64,000 nucleotides of DNA, taken from NCBI RefSeq assembly GCF_025751535.1, contig NZ_JAOWLC010000007.1, forward strand, positions 1 to 64,000. Reading direction: 5' to 3'. This DNA is from Lentibacter sp. XHP0401. GTDB lineage: Bacteria > Pseudomonadota > Alphaproteobacteria > Rhodobacterales > Rhodobacteraceae. The notes below the pieces were generated by a model. That model ran no database searches. It was not told the DNA's origin and saw only the letters and a program-made list of their open reading frames with translations. Of this stretch, positions 16,763 to 26,417 are shown piece after piece (position 1 is the first letter of the stretch; the number at the start of each line of letters is the position of its first letter). The translations under genes and the position numbers were made by a program.

Positions 16763-19540
16763 TTATTCCGCCGCAACAACCCCTTCGGCCTTCTCTACCT
16801 TCACAGCTGAAAACTTGAACTCCGGGATCTTTCCATACGGGTCAATCGCAGGGTTGGTGAGCACGTTCGCCGCCGCTTCTACATAGGCAAACGGCACAAA
16901 CACCATGTCTTCCGCTACAGCTCGATCAGCCCGCGCCATAATAACAATACTACCTCGCCGTGTGCTCAGGCGCACGTGTCCGCCCGGCTCTACCCCAAGG
17001 CGGCGCAAGGTTTTGGGGTGCAACGAACAGTTCGCCTCGGGCTCCACTGCATCCAAGACGCTCGAGCGCCGCGTCATCGAGCCTGTATGCCAGTGCTCAA
17101 GCTGCCGCCCTGTTGTCATGATCATCGGATACTCCGCATCAGGGGCCTCATCGGGCGCAATCACATTCGCGGGGGTAAACTTTGCACGCCCCTCGGCGCG
17201 GGGGAACCCATCACCAAAGATAACCGCCTGCCCCGGGTCTGTCTCGGACAGCGAAGGATAGGTAATCGTCTCGGTCTTGAGCCGTTCCCATGTGATGTTG
17301 TCGAGCGATGGCATATTGATCTTCATCTCGTTGAACACTTCTGAGACATCGCTGTAATCCCAGTTGAGTCCCACGCGCTGTGCCAGTTCCACAGTGATTT
17401 TCCAATCCTCCCGCGCCTCTCCGGGTGGGGCTACAGCAGGGCGCACCCGCTGAACTTGACGGTTGGTATTGCTCACGGTGCCGTTCTTTTCATACAGCGC
17501 CGAGGCAGGCAGGATCACATCGGCATAGTTCGCCGTTTCTGTCAGGAAGATATCTTGCACAACAAGGTGCTCCAGCTTACCCAAAGCGTCACGGGCATGT
17601 TCCACATCGGGGTCCGACATGGCAGGGTTCTCGCCCTGAATATACATTCCCTTGATGTTACCCGCGTAGGCCTCATCCATGATTTCGGTCACAGTCAGGC
17701 CCTTCTCGGATGAAAAGTCACCGGAGCCCCACACATCCGTAAAGGCCTTGCGAATGCCGTCGTCCATCACACTTTGGTAGTCAGGCAAAAACATCGGGAT
17801 CAGCCCCGCATCAGACGCGCCCTGCACGTTGTTCTGGCCGCGAAGAGGATGCAGCCCTGCACCGGGTTTGCCGACATTGCCTGTCATCAAGGCAAGGCTG
17901 ATCAAACAGCGCGAATTGTCTGTGCCGTGGATGTGCTGGCTGACGCCCATCCCCCAAAAAATCATCCCGGCCCCAGCGCCTGCGAAGATACGCGCCACGC
18001 GGCGCAATTGCTCGGGCGAGACACCGCAAATCGCGCTCATCGCTTCAGGTGAAAAGTCAGCAAGATGCGCCTTTTCAGCCTCCCAGTTTTCAGTCCAACG
18101 GTGAATGTACTGGCTGTCGTAAAGCTCTTCCTCGACAATCACATGCATGATCGCGTTCAGCATACTCACATCCGCTCCGGGGCGGAATTGCACCATCTCC
18201 TCGGCAAAGCGGCGCAACCCAACACCACGCGGGTCCATCACAATCAGCTTGCCGCCGCGCTTGGTGAACTGCTTGAAATAGGTTGCTGCGACAGGGTGGT
18301 TCTCAACGGGGTTCGCCCCGATGATAATCGCCACATCGGCGTTTTCGATCTCGTTAAATGTCGCAGTCACGCCGCCAGACCCGACATTCTCGATCAACGC
18401 AAAGACTGATGATGCATGGCAGAGCCGCGTGCAGTGATCCACGTTGTTATGCAGAAAGCCTTGGCGAATGAACTTCTGGAAAAGGTAGGCCTCTTCATTG
18501 GTGCATTTGGCCGAGCCAAAACCAGCCACAGCCTTGCCACCCTCGCGCTCGCGCAAGTCCGCAAGCCCGCCCGCCGCAAATTCCATCGCCTCATCCCAGC
18601 TCGCCTCGCGGAAAAACTCCTGCCAGTTCTCGGGGTGAACGTTCAGCCCCTTGGCGGGCGCATCTTTTCGCCGGATGAGCGGCTTGTTCAGCCGGTGCGC
18701 ATGGTGAATATAATCAAAACCAAAGCGCCCCTTCACGCAGAGGCGGCCCTCGTTGGCAGGGCCGTTGATACCCTCGACATACTTAACCTTGCCGTCTTTC
18801 ACCTTAAGCGAAACTTTGCAGCCCACACCGCAGAACGGGCAGACGCTTTCTGTTTCACTGTCAAAATCCTTGCTGTCACCACGTTGGTCCGCATCAAGCA
18901 CAGTCGCAGGCATCAATGCGCCCGTCGGGCAAGCCTGCACACATTCACCGCAGGCCACGCAGGTGCTCTCACCCATCGGGTCGCCCATATCAAACACAGG
19001 GTAAGCGCTGTGCCCGCGCCCCGCCATGCCGATCACATCATTCACCTGCACTTCGCGGCAGGCCCGCACGCAAAGCCCGCACGAAATGCAAGCGTCCAGA
19101 TTAACCCGCATCGCAACATGGCTATCGTCAAGTAGCGGAATATGCCCGTCTTCCAGCTTCGGAAAACGGCTTTCGCTTACGCCGTTCAAATCGGCCATAT
19201 CCCACATATGCGCAGATTTATCGTGGCTGTCCTCGCGCTCGGGCAAATCAGCCACAAGCATTTCAACAACCATTTTGCGCGCATTCTTTGCGCGCGGCGA
19301 ATTCGTCGTTACAACCATCCCGTCTTGCGGCTCGCGGATGCACGAGGCGGCCAAGGTCCGCTCACCTTCGATCTCGACCATACAGGCGCGGCAATTGCCA
19401 TCTGGGCGGTAACCCGGCGCAGGTTTGTGACACAAATGAGGAATTATAAGACCTTGTCCATTGGCCACTTCCCAAATGGTCATACCTTTCTTTGCCGCAA
19501 CCGGCTCCCCATCGAGCGTAAATAAAACAGTCTCAGACAT
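16763..19540 (-). CDS. fdhA: Formate dehydrogenase catalytic (alpha) subunit, Mo-bisPGD type
   Basis: A 925-residue molybdoenzyme that oxidises formate to CO2. An N-terminal [2Fe-2S] domain has Cys37, 50, 53 and 67. A two-cluster ferredoxin domain has Cys151/154/157/161 and 194/197/200/204. A further [4Fe-4S] site begins VCPFCGVGC (Cys234-241). The active-site ligand is Cys374 in RLCHASS, where selenoenzymes carry Sec. The C-terminal pterin-binding domain contains TTGRQLEHWHTG. The start at 19540 follows GGGAGG, and a longer upstream reading lacks family sequence. No diaphorase subunits (FdsB/FdsG) or FdhD are adjacent, so its electron acceptor is not evident here. Confidence 0.92.
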   Translation of the reverse strand: MSETVLFTLDGEPVAAKKGMTIWEVANGQGLIIPHLCHKPAPGYRPDGNCRACMVEIEGERTLAASCIREPQDGMVVTTNSPRAKNARKMVVEMLVADLPEREDSHDKSAHMWDMADLNGVSESRFPKLEDGHIPLLDDSHVAMRVNLDACISCGLCVRACREVQVNDVIGMAGRGHSAYPVFDMGDPMGESTCVACGECVQACPTGALMPATVLDADQRGDSKDFDSETESVCPFCGVGCKVSLKVKDGKVKYVEGINGPANEGRLCVKGRFGFDYIHHAHRLNKPLIRRKDAPAKGLNVHPENWQEFFREASWDEAMEFAAGGLADLREREGGKAVAGFGSAKCTNEEAYLFQKFIRQGFLHNNVDHCTRLCHASSVFALIENVGSGGVTATFNEIENADVAIIIGANPVENHPVAATYFKQFTKRGGKLIVMDPRGVGLRRFAEEMVQFRPGADVSMLNAIMHVIVEEELYDSQYIHRWTENWEAEKAHLADFSPEAMSAICGVSPEQLRRVARIFAGAGAGMIFWGMGVSQHIHGTDNSRCLISLALMTGNVGKPGAGLHPLRGQNNVQGASDAGLIPMFLPDYQSVMDDGIRKAFTDVWGSGDFSSEKGLTVTEIMDEAYAGNIKGMYIQGENPAMSDPDVEHARDALGKLEHLVVQDIFLTETANYADVILPASALYEKNGTVSNTNRQVQRVRPAVAPPGEAREDWKITVELAQRVGLNWDYSDVSEVFNEMKINMPSLDNITWERLKTETITYPSLSETDPGQAVIFGDGFPRAEGRAKFTPANVIAPDEAPDAEYPMIMTTGRQLEHWHTGSMTRRSSVLDAVEPEANCSLHPKTLRRLGVEPGGHVRLSTRRGSIVIMARADRAVAEDMVFVPFAYVEAAANVLTNPAIDPYGKIPEFKFSAVKVEKAEGVVAAE

Positions 19541-19729
19541 AGCGCGCCTCCCGTCGGTCTTGGCTTGTATCATAAACCAGAGACCGCCACCTGAACACCT
19601 CACATTCCCGACACCCCACCACCCTTTTGCGCCGCCTTTCAGGTTGTTGCATTTTCTTTGCACCACTCCCTTTAACCCGCCGCACCCTAAGGCTAACCTC
19701 TGCACAAATTTGATCAAATGCGAGACAAC

Positions 19730-20380
19730 ATGGCAGAATTGATTCTAGTCCGGCACGGGCAGGCCAACAGCCACGCCACCGATGAAGCCAGCTATGACAA
19801 GCTGTCCGATCTCGGTCATACTCAGGCCCGCTGGCTCGGCGAGCATATGCGTGCCACCAATCCGCATTTTGACCACGTGATCACAGGCACACTGCGCCGC
19901 CAGAAAGAAACGGCCGCAAGCATGGGATACGACGATACCCGCATTGACGGACGCCTTGACGAGCTACAGTATTTTGCCATGGCAGCCGCCCTTGAGGCCG
20001 AGCACGGCATCGGTATGCCAACCGACCCGACTGAATTCGCCGCGCATCTCCCGCAAATGATCGGTTACTGGGCCTCAGGTCGCGTGAAAGGCGTGCCAGA
20101 GCCGTTTGCCGAATTTTACGGCCGCACAAACGGCCTCATAAATGAACTGTGCAAAGATCACGGGCGCGTTCTCATTGTCACGTCCGGCGGCGTCATCGGT
20201 TCGATCTTGCGTCAAGTCCTGCAACTCAGCGATGAGGGCATGGCTAAAATCATGCTGCAAGTGATGAACTCCTCTGTTCACCGCCTTTCATACGTGCACG
20301 GAACACTCATGCTCGGCAGTTTCAACGCCACACCTCATCTTGATATCCCGGGCCGTGAACACGCCCGCACTTTTGTCTGA
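19730..20380 (+). CDS. Histidine phosphatase superfamily protein (phosphoglycerate mutase-like)
   Basis: A 216-residue phosphatase with the branch-1 signature LILVRHGQAN at its very N-terminus (phospho-His) and the second catalytic histidine probably in SVHRLSYV near the end. TGTLRRQKETA supplies the expected arginine. The substrate is unknown. I chose the ATG at 19730 because the RHG motif normally begins within ten residues, although an ATG four codons upstream (19718) is possible. It lies 13 bases before the lysine-degradation genes and is probably co-transcribed. Confidence 0.82.
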   Translation: MAELILVRHGQANSHATDEASYDKLSDLGHTQARWLGEHMRATNPHFDHVITGTLRRQKETAASMGYDDTRIDGRLDELQYFAMAAALEAEHGIGMPTDPTEFAAHLPQMIGYWASGRVKGVPEPFAEFYGRTNGLINELCKDHGRVLIVTSGGVIGSILRQVLQLSDEGMAKIMLQVMNSSVHRLSYVHGTLMLGSFNATPHLDIPGREHARTFV

Positions 20381-20393
20381 ACAGGAGCAAACT

Positions 20394-21437
20394 ATGACCC
20401 ATCTCTGGCTCAGAGCCGAACAGCGCCCCCACGAAGAGCGAGTCGGCCTCACCCCCCAAGGCGCCAAAGCTCTGATTAATGCAGGCATCCGCCTCACCGT
20501 CGAAGAAAGCTCTGTGCGTGCCATTCCCCTGCAAGGCTACATCGACGCCGGTGCCGAGATCGCGCCTGAAAACAGCTGGCCAACAGCTCCGCATGACGCG
20601 ATCATCTTCGGCCTCAAGGAGCTACCCGAAGACGGCACACCCCTGCCGCATCGTCACATTATGTTCGGCCACGCCTACAAGGGGCAATTTTCAGGCAAAG
20701 CCCTGCTTGAGCGCTTCAGGGCGGGCGGCGGCACACTTTACGACCTTGAATATCTCGTCGATGAAACAGGCCGCCGTGTCGCCGCTTTCGGCTACTGGGC
20801 GGGCTTCGCCGGCGCAGCGGTCACGCTTAAAACATGGATCGCGCAACAAAGCGGTGCGCTCTGTCCACCTGTAGGCGCCTACCCCAACAAAGATGCGCTC
20901 CTTGATGAACTCCGCGCCGAGCTCAAAGAAACCCCAAGCGCTATCGTCATCGGCGCACTCGGGCGCGTCGGCACGGGTGCGTCAGACCTGCTGGAAGCGA
21001 TGAGCGTCAAAGTTACCAAATGGGATATGGCCGAAACCGCCAGCGGCGGCCCCTTCCCCGAAATCCTTACGCATGACATCTTCATCAACTGTATCCTCGC
21101 GCGCCCCGGCACCCCACAGTTCGTCCCGCTCTCGGCCAAAGAAGCCTCTCGCAAGCTCACAGCCATCGGCGATGTCGCCTGCGACCCCGATAGTGATTAC
21201 AACCCGGTTCCCGTGTACTCGGAAGCCACAACATGGGAAGCCCCCGCCGTGCGCGTCCACGATACGCCCCCACTTGATGTAATGGCGATCGACAACCTGC
21301 CCTCCATGCTCCCGCTCGAAAGCTCTGAAGACTTCGCAAGCCAGCTTTTGCCCTCACTGCTCACGCTGGGCGAGCTTGGCAAAGGCGTCTGGGCCCGCGC
21401 CGAGGCCGATTTCGTAGAGCATATATCAAAGCTATGA
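20394..21437 (+). CDS. Saccharopine dehydrogenase, lysine-forming type (lysine-ketoglutarate reductase)
   Basis: A 347-residue enzyme of the LYS1-like family, which interconverts lysine plus 2-oxoglutarate and saccharopine. The N-terminal alanine-dehydrogenase-like domain starts RPHEERVGLTP. The active-site region reads GLKELPEDGTPLPHRHIMF then GHAYKGQ, with the conserved Lys and His. The Rossmann segment is AIVIGALGRVGTGA. AGGAG precedes the ATG. With the second saccharopine enzyme two genes downstream, the pair probably degrades lysine to 2-aminoadipate semialdehyde. Confidence 0.9.
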   Translation: MTHLWLRAEQRPHEERVGLTPQGAKALINAGIRLTVEESSVRAIPLQGYIDAGAEIAPENSWPTAPHDAIIFGLKELPEDGTPLPHRHIMFGHAYKGQFSGKALLERFRAGGGTLYDLEYLVDETGRRVAAFGYWAGFAGAAVTLKTWIAQQSGALCPPVGAYPNKDALLDELRAELKETPSAIVIGALGRVGTGASDLLEAMSVKVTKWDMAETASGGPFPEILTHDIFINCILARPGTPQFVPLSAKEASRKLTAIGDVACDPDSDYNPVPVYSEATTWEAPAVRVHDTPPLDVMAIDNLPSMLPLESSEDFASQLLPSLLTLGELGKGVWARAEADFVEHISKL

Positions 21438-21688
21438 CATCGGCACTCTACGTCGGCTACCTTGCCGCAACTCTTGGCACAGTCTGCTGGATACCCCAGG
21501 CTTGGAAAGCATGGAGCACGCGTGACACCTCCGGCATATCACTGGTCTCAAACCTGTTGTTTCTCACAACGGTATCACTCTGGTTACTCTACGGGCTTAT
21601 GGTCACTGACTGGCCAATCATTGCTGCAAATATTTGCGCAATCATTGCGGTTACTGTAATCGTTGCCGCAAAACTGAAATACAAGTAA
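21434..21688 (+). CDS. SemiSWEET / PQ-loop small transporter
   Basis: An 84-residue protein with three membrane helices (about 5-24, 36-56, 60-80) and the PQ-loop motif in CWIPQAWKAW, followed by TRDTSGISL, as in bacterial SemiSWEETs. These dimerise into a six-plus-helix transporter, mostly known for sugars. Its ATG overlaps the stop of the saccharopine dehydrogenase gene by four bases, and the second saccharopine enzyme follows 12 bases later. That position suggests an amino-acid or intermediate transport role rather than sugar. This is inference, although eukaryotic PQ-loop proteins include cationic amino acid exporters. Confidence 0.85.
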   Translation: MTSALYVGYLAATLGTVCWIPQAWKAWSTRDTSGISLVSNLLFLTTVSLWLLYGLMVTDWPIIAANICAIIAVTVIVAAKLKYK

Positions 21689-21700
21689 GGGACTGAAAAC

Positions 21701-22843
21701 ATGACAATCCACTGGTGCGGCACAGGCCTCTCGGCCATCCCTGGCCTTCGTAAACTGATTGAAGAAGGCAACGACGTTGTGGTCTGGAACCGCACAGCCG
21801 CCAAGGCGCAAGAGGCCGTCGGCGACATCGCAAAAGACATCCGCGCCTTTGATATGGACGCAATCACAGCCGCCACAGCCAAGGGCGATATCGTCGTTTC
21901 CATGCTGCCGGGTGACTGGCATGTGCCTCTGGCCGAAATGTGCCTTTCCAAAGGCGCAAACTTCGTCAGCTCAAGTTACATCGCACCGGAAATGCGCGCG
22001 CTGGATGAAGCCTTCCGCAAGGCTGGCCTCACTTCCGTCAACGAAGTCGGCCTCGATCCGGGGATTGATCACCTCATGGCCCACAACCTCGTAGCCGATT
22101 ACCGCGCAAGCGACGCTTACGACGTCGGCAATGATATCACCTTCATCTCCTATTGCGGCGGCATCCCGAAGCACCCCAACCCCTTCCGCTACAAATTCAG
22201 TTGGTCGCCCCTCGGCGTGCTCAAAGCTCTGCGCTCACCGTCCAAATCGATCAAAAACTACACCGAACTCAACGTCTCACGCCCGTGGGATGCGATCAGC
22301 TCCTACGACGCACCACTGCCCCTTCCCGAAACTTTCGAGGTCTACCCGAACCGTGACAGCCTGCCCTTCATGGCCGACTACCACTTTGAAGAAAACTGGC
22401 GCGTCAAAGAGTTCGTGCGTGGCACACTTCGTCTCAACGGCTGGAAAGATGCGTGGGCAGATGTTTTCACCGAAATCGAAACGCTCACTGGTCCCGAAGG
22501 CGACGCTCGCCTGAAGGAGATGTCCGATGGTTTCTGGAATGACAACGCCTACGACGAAGGCGAGCCCGACCGCGTCGTCATGTGCGTTGGCCTCAAAGCC
22601 GAAAAAGACGGCGCCCCCGTTTACAACAAAACCTATGTCATGGACGCATCCGGCGACGCGCGCGGCACGGCCATGGCCCGCTTGGTTTCAATCCCCGTCT
22701 CACTGGCTGTCAAAGCAGTTGCCAACCACCAGATCGGCGCTGGTGTTCACCCCGCTCCACACGACCCGAAACTCGTAGAAGAATGGCTCTCCGAGGTCGA
22801 CAAACTCGCTCAACACCTGCAAATAGTCGATCACTTGGCCTAA
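21701..22843 (+). CDS. Saccharopine dehydrogenase, glutamate-forming type
   Basis: A 380-residue LYS9-like enzyme that oxidises saccharopine to glutamate and 2-aminoadipate semialdehyde. The N-terminus is a Rossmann fold (IHWCGTGLSAIPGLRKL), with VVVWNR as the nucleotide-specificity strand. The middle carries NEVGLDPGIDHLMAH, a family hallmark, and SYCGGIPKHPNPFRYKFSWS. It is the last gene of the lysine-degradation set, followed by the repeat at 22861. Confidence 0.9.
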   Translation: MTIHWCGTGLSAIPGLRKLIEEGNDVVVWNRTAAKAQEAVGDIAKDIRAFDMDAITAATAKGDIVVSMLPGDWHVPLAEMCLSKGANFVSSSYIAPEMRALDEAFRKAGLTSVNEVGLDPGIDHLMAHNLVADYRASDAYDVGNDITFISYCGGIPKHPNPFRYKFSWSPLGVLKALRSPSKSIKNYTELNVSRPWDAISSYDAPLPLPETFEVYPNRDSLPFMADYHFEENWRVKEFVRGTLRLNGWKDAWADVFTEIETLTGPEGDARLKEMSDGFWNDNAYDEGEPDRVVMCVGLKAEKDGAPVYNKTYVMDASGDARGTAMARLVSIPVSLAVKAVANHQIGAGVHPAPHDPKLVEEWLSEVDKLAQHLQIVDHLA

Positions 22844-22860
22844 GCCCGTACTTTCTTATT

Positions 22861-22926
22861 GCCCTAAGTATCCTGGGGGGTCTGGGGGGCTAGCCCCCCA
22901 GTTGGTCGGATTGCAAAGCAATTCGA
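22861..22926 (+). repeat. Two-hairpin convergent-junction repeat, copy B
   Basis: AAGTATCCTGGGGGG is followed by hairpin GGGGGGC-TA-GCCCCCC, GTTGGTCGGA, then hairpin ATTGC-AAA-GCAAT. It lies between the rightward saccharopine dehydrogenase and the leftward DUF3775-like gene, and matches copies at 14519 (inverted) and 43341. Confidence 0.78.
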
Positions 22927-22930
22927 CCCC

Positions 22931-23257
22931 TCATCCCTTACGGATAAGATCGTCTTCTTCATCCGAAGCAGAAAGCCCCAGCGCCTCAAGGCCGTTTTCC
23001 AGATGGTCCGAAAGATGCGGTGTTCCAAGCAGATAATCGGGCGTCGGCACAGTCGCCTCGGCTATTGCCGTGGCCCGTGCCTCTTCAAGCTCCTCCGGCT
23101 CAAAGCTGCCGCGGCCAATCCACATAACAGCCACAAGGTCGGTCAGCTCTTCCTCACGTAGTGTCTCGAAAAACCCGGCAAGCTCGGCCTTTGCGCGGTC
23201 CAGTTCCCGTGACATCAGAATAATCTGGGCAATTTTATTGATACTGATTTCAAGCAT
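22931..23257 (-). CDS. Conserved hypothetical protein, DUF3775-like
   Basis: A 108-residue soluble, acidic protein with the pattern INKIAQIILMSRELD at the N-terminus and LVAVMWIGRG, EEARATA and PDYLLGTPHLSDHLENGL later. I associate these with the uncharacterised DUF3775 family. The ATG at 23257 follows AGGAG. It stands alone between the rmuC gene and the convergent repeat. Function unknown. Confidence 0.72.
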   Translation of the reverse strand: MLEISINKIAQIILMSRELDRAKAELAGFFETLREEELTDLVAVMWIGRGSFEPEELEEARATAIAEATVPTPDYLLGTPHLSDHLENGLEALGLSASDEEDDLIRKG

Positions 23258-23331
23258 ATCTGGTTCTCCTGTCAGCGCACTCATAGCACATTGATAGGTT
23301 TCTCGCACTCAATCCTTGATCTATCTCAAGC

Positions 23332-24486
23332 TCAGTCAGGCGCTTTAATCGGAACCACAGTCGGGTTTTCCGGCGCAAGCTCTTCAAAGTCAAAGTTATC
23401 CAGCCGCTTGGCCCGCCGTCCGGCTTTGTCAGCCGATACTTTTATGTCAGAGATATCCTTCGCCGCCTGATGAAAATGGCGATCAAGATTTTCAACACGA
23501 TTTCCCAGCCTGTCTACATCGGCAAACAACAGTCCCAGCTCTCGCCTGATAGCTCCGGCTTGCTCGCGCATCCGTGCATCTTTCAAAATTGCCCGCATCG
23601 TATTCAGAGTCGCCATACAAGTGGTCGGCGAGACAATCCAGACTTTCGCGGCAAACCCTTCTCGCACCAGTTCGGGGAAATTCGCGTGAAGCTCCGCATA
23701 AATCGCCTCCGAGGGCAAAAACATCAGCGCGCCATCCGCGGTTTCGCCATCCAGAATATACTTCTCCGATATGTCCCTGATGTGCTTTTTAATCGAAACG
23801 CGCAGCATCTTCGCCGCCTCGTTCAACTGCCAGTCGTTGTCTGCACGGCGCAGCGCTTCATAGGCTTCCAGTGGGAATTTCGCATCGATAACAATCGGTC
23901 CGGGCGGGTTCGGCAAATGAATCAGACAATCAGCTCTCTTGCCGTTGCTTAACGTCGCCTGCATTTTGTAAGCGTCGCTCGGGAGCGCTTTGGTCACAAT
24001 ATCTGTGAGCTGGATTTCCCCGAACGCACCCCGCGTCTGCTTATTGCTCAAGATGTCTTGAAGGCTCAACACATCACCCGACAGTTTGGTGATATTATCC
24101 TGCGCCTTATCAATCGCCACCAACCGTTGCTGTAGTTCGCCAAGCGATTTGGCTGTGCTCCTAGCTGATCCCAACAGGTTTTCGTTCATTTTGCCGCTCA
24201 CATCGGCAAGCCGTTTTTCCATAAGTTGCAGCATGTTAGCCTGAGAGGCCGCCTGCGCTTCACTCACGTGGTTGAGTCCGCCCGCAAGCTGTTGTTGCCC
24301 GTCCGAAAGCTGCTGCACCCGCGCCCCAAGGTGGCCCAGTTGGTGCACCAAAGGCTCGGTCATCCGCGCCGAGCGCGCAGCCGAGCGCATCCCCATAAAC
24401 AGCATAAAGAAAAGCAGAAACAAAAGGGCGAGCCCGCCCAAAAGCAAGTGCATTTCAGCAATCTGAAGTCCGGCAATCTCAATCAT
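23332..24486 (-). CDS. rmuC: DNA recombination protein RmuC
   Basis: A 384-residue protein: an N-terminal membrane anchor (about residues 10-32), a long coiled coil (about 45-160) and the RmuC nuclease-like domain ([39 protein letters not shown]). RmuC limits recombination at inverted repeats. The ATG at 24486 overlaps the mutL stop by four bases, which couples it to mismatch repair. A long upstream reading would run inside mutL and is rejected. Confidence 0.92.
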   Translation of the reverse strand: MIEIAGLQIAEMHLLLGGLALLFLLFFMLFMGMRSAARSARMTEPLVHQLGHLGARVQQLSDGQQQLAGGLNHVSEAQAASQANMLQLMEKRLADVSGKMNENLLGSARSTAKSLGELQQRLVAIDKAQDNITKLSGDVLSLQDILSNKQTRGAFGEIQLTDIVTKALPSDAYKMQATLSNGKRADCLIHLPNPPGPIVIDAKFPLEAYEALRRADNDWQLNEAAKMLRVSIKKHIRDISEKYILDGETADGALMFLPSEAIYAELHANFPELVREGFAAKVWIVSPTTCMATLNTMRAILKDARMREQAGAIRRELGLLFADVDRLGNRVENLDRHFHQAAKDISDIKVSADKAGRRAKRLDNFDFEELAPENPTVVPIKAPD

Positions 24487-26309
24487 GTGCGCCCGAAAAG
24501 TCTCTCGATATCGCTCAGTTTCAACTCTATATAAGTCGGCCGTCCGTGGTTGCACTGGCCCGAATGCGGCGTTGCTTCCATCTCGCGCAAAAGCGCGTTC
24601 ATCTCCTCGGCGCGCATCCGTCGCCCCGAGCGGATCGAGCCATGGCATGCCACGCGGCTCAACACCGCCTCCAGCTTGTCTTTCACCGTCGAGGTCGTGC
24701 CGCCATCAGTCAACTCGTCTACAATATCCCGCAGCATTGCCTCAGCGTTGACTTCTCCCAGAATGGCCGGCGTCTCGCGCACGGCAACAGCGCCGCCACC
24801 AAAGGGTTCAAGAGTCAGCCCCAGCTTTGCCAAGTCTTCCGCTGCCTCCAACAAAAGTGCGCAATCACCCTCACTCATATTCACAATTTCAGGAATCAAT
24901 AGAGCCTGCGCCCGCACGCCATTCTCGGCCATTTGCTTTTTGAGCCGTTCATATACAAGCCGCTCGTGGGCCGCGTGTTGATCAACCAAAATCATACCGG
25001 TCTCGGTCTGTGCAACGATATAGTTCTCATGCACCTGCGCCCGCGCAGCCCCCAAGGGCAGTGCCTCCAGAGGCTGCTCGTCAACGGCCGTAACTGGCTC
25101 AACCCGAGCAGAATATCCGCCTGCCATCTCGGCGAAACCGGCACTAGGCGCGCTATAGCTCGGTCCTGCATAAGGCCGATCCATCTGATAAACACGCGGC
25201 TCCAAAACCTCGGGCCGCATCGCCCCCAAAGCCGCATCAGCAACGGTCGAGCTCGCGCGATGCCCGGCCTCCGCCAACGCATGTTTCAGAGCGCTCACAA
25301 TCAGGCCGCGCACCTGCCCCGGGTCGCGAAAACGCACCTCCGACTTGGCGGGGTGCACATTCACATCCACCAGATTGGGCGCACAGGAGACAAAGAGCGC
25401 TACGGCAGGGTGCCGGTCGCGGCTGAGAAAATCGGAATACGCACCGCGCAACGCTCCGATCAGTAGCTTGTCGCGCACAGGCCGCTCGTTCACAAAGAAA
25501 AACTGCGCCACAGCACTGCCCCGCGAATAGGTCGGCAAAGCCGCATATCCCGTCAGCATTATCCCTTCGCGCTCCGCCTCGATCTCCAGCGCATTCTGCG
25601 CAAACTCCCGGCCCATAACTTGCGCCAGCCGCCCGTGAAGTGCCGCAAACATATCACCGGTCTCCGGCTCAACGCGAAACTTCATCCGTGCCTCGCCACC
25701 ACCGGAAATATCAGCAAGGCTAAACCCGACATAAGGCTCCGCCATCGCGAGCCGTTTCACCACATCGGCAATCGCTTGCATTTCGGCACGGTCAGAGCGC
25801 ATGAACTTGAGCCGTGCAGGCGTCGCATAGAAAATATCGCGCAGCTCAACACGGGTCCCCCCCGCCAAAGCAGCGGGCTTTACCGAGCCCATCACGCCTC
25901 CCGATACCTCAACACTCGCGCCTTCCTGCCCTTTGGCGCGCGACGCAATGCTAAGCCGCCCGACAGCCCCAAGCGAAGGCAGCGCCTCACCGCGAAAGCC
26001 GAAAGTATGGATGTTGAGCAGGTCAGAACCGTCAATCTTTGAGGTCGCATGACGTGACAGCGCCAACGGCAGATCCTCCCCTGACATCCCGCAGCCGTCA
26101 TCCACCACCCGAATGAGGGTCTTGCCCCCATCGGCCACCTCAACCCGGATACGAGACGCCCCCGCATCAATCGCGTTTTCGATAAGTTCTTTCACCGCCG
26201 AAGCAGGGCGTTCCACAACTTCACCCGCCGCGATACGGTTGATCGCGGCATCATCCAACTGACGTATCACAGGGTGATTTTGGCTTATATTGGGGCGTGG
26301 CTCGGACAT
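24483..26309 (-). CDS. mutL: DNA mismatch repair protein MutL (endonuclease type)
   Basis: A 608-residue mismatch repair protein. The GHKL ATPase domain has [14 protein letters not shown] and GFRGEALPS. The C-terminal domain carries the endonuclease metal motif DQHA(X)2E(X)4E as [12 protein letters not shown], along with ACHGSIR and the GQCNHGRP zinc-site motif. So it nicks DNA itself, as expected in bacteria lacking MutH. The start at 26309 gives a short leader before [17 protein letters not shown]. An upstream ATG at 26363 cannot be excluded. mutS is not in the window. Confidence 0.93.
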   Translation of the reverse strand: MSEPRPNISQNHPVIRQLDDAAINRIAAGEVVERPASAVKELIENAIDAGASRIRVEVADGGKTLIRVVDDGCGMSGEDLPLALSRHATSKIDGSDLLNIHTFGFRGEALPSLGAVGRLSIASRAKGQEGASVEVSGGVMGSVKPAALAGGTRVELRDIFYATPARLKFMRSDRAEMQAIADVVKRLAMAEPYVGFSLADISGGGEARMKFRVEPETGDMFAALHGRLAQVMGREFAQNALEIEAEREGIMLTGYAALPTYSRGSAVAQFFFVNERPVRDKLLIGALRGAYSDFLSRDRHPAVALFVSCAPNLVDVNVHPAKSEVRFRDPGQVRGLIVSALKHALAEAGHRASSTVADAALGAMRPEVLEPRVYQMDRPYAGPSYSAPSAGFAEMAGGYSARVEPVTAVDEQPLEALPLGAARAQVHENYIVAQTETGMILVDQHAAHERLVYERLKKQMAENGVRAQALLIPEIVNMSEGDCALLLEAAEDLAKLGLTLEPFGGGAVAVRETPAILGEVNAEAMLRDIVDELTDGGTTSTVKDKLEAVLSRVACHGSIRSGRRMRAEEMNALLREMEATPHSGQCNHGRPTYIELKLSDIERLFGRT

Positions 26310-26369
26310 GCCGCAAGACTTAGCATAAGCTCGCGCGATTCGACTATGAGAGAAACCACGCAACAGAAA

Positions 26370-26398
26370 GGGCCAGCCAGATTACCTCTGGCTGGCCC
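26370..26398 (-). terminator. Terminator after amtB
   Basis: A perfect 12-pair stem (GGGCCAGCCAGA at 26370-26381 with TCTGGCTGGCCC at 26387-26398), with a five-base loop. On the minus strand it is followed by CTTTCTG. It separates glnK-amtB from mutL. Confidence 0.85.
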
Positions 26399-26417
26399 CA
26401 ATGCTCTTTAGGTTAGT

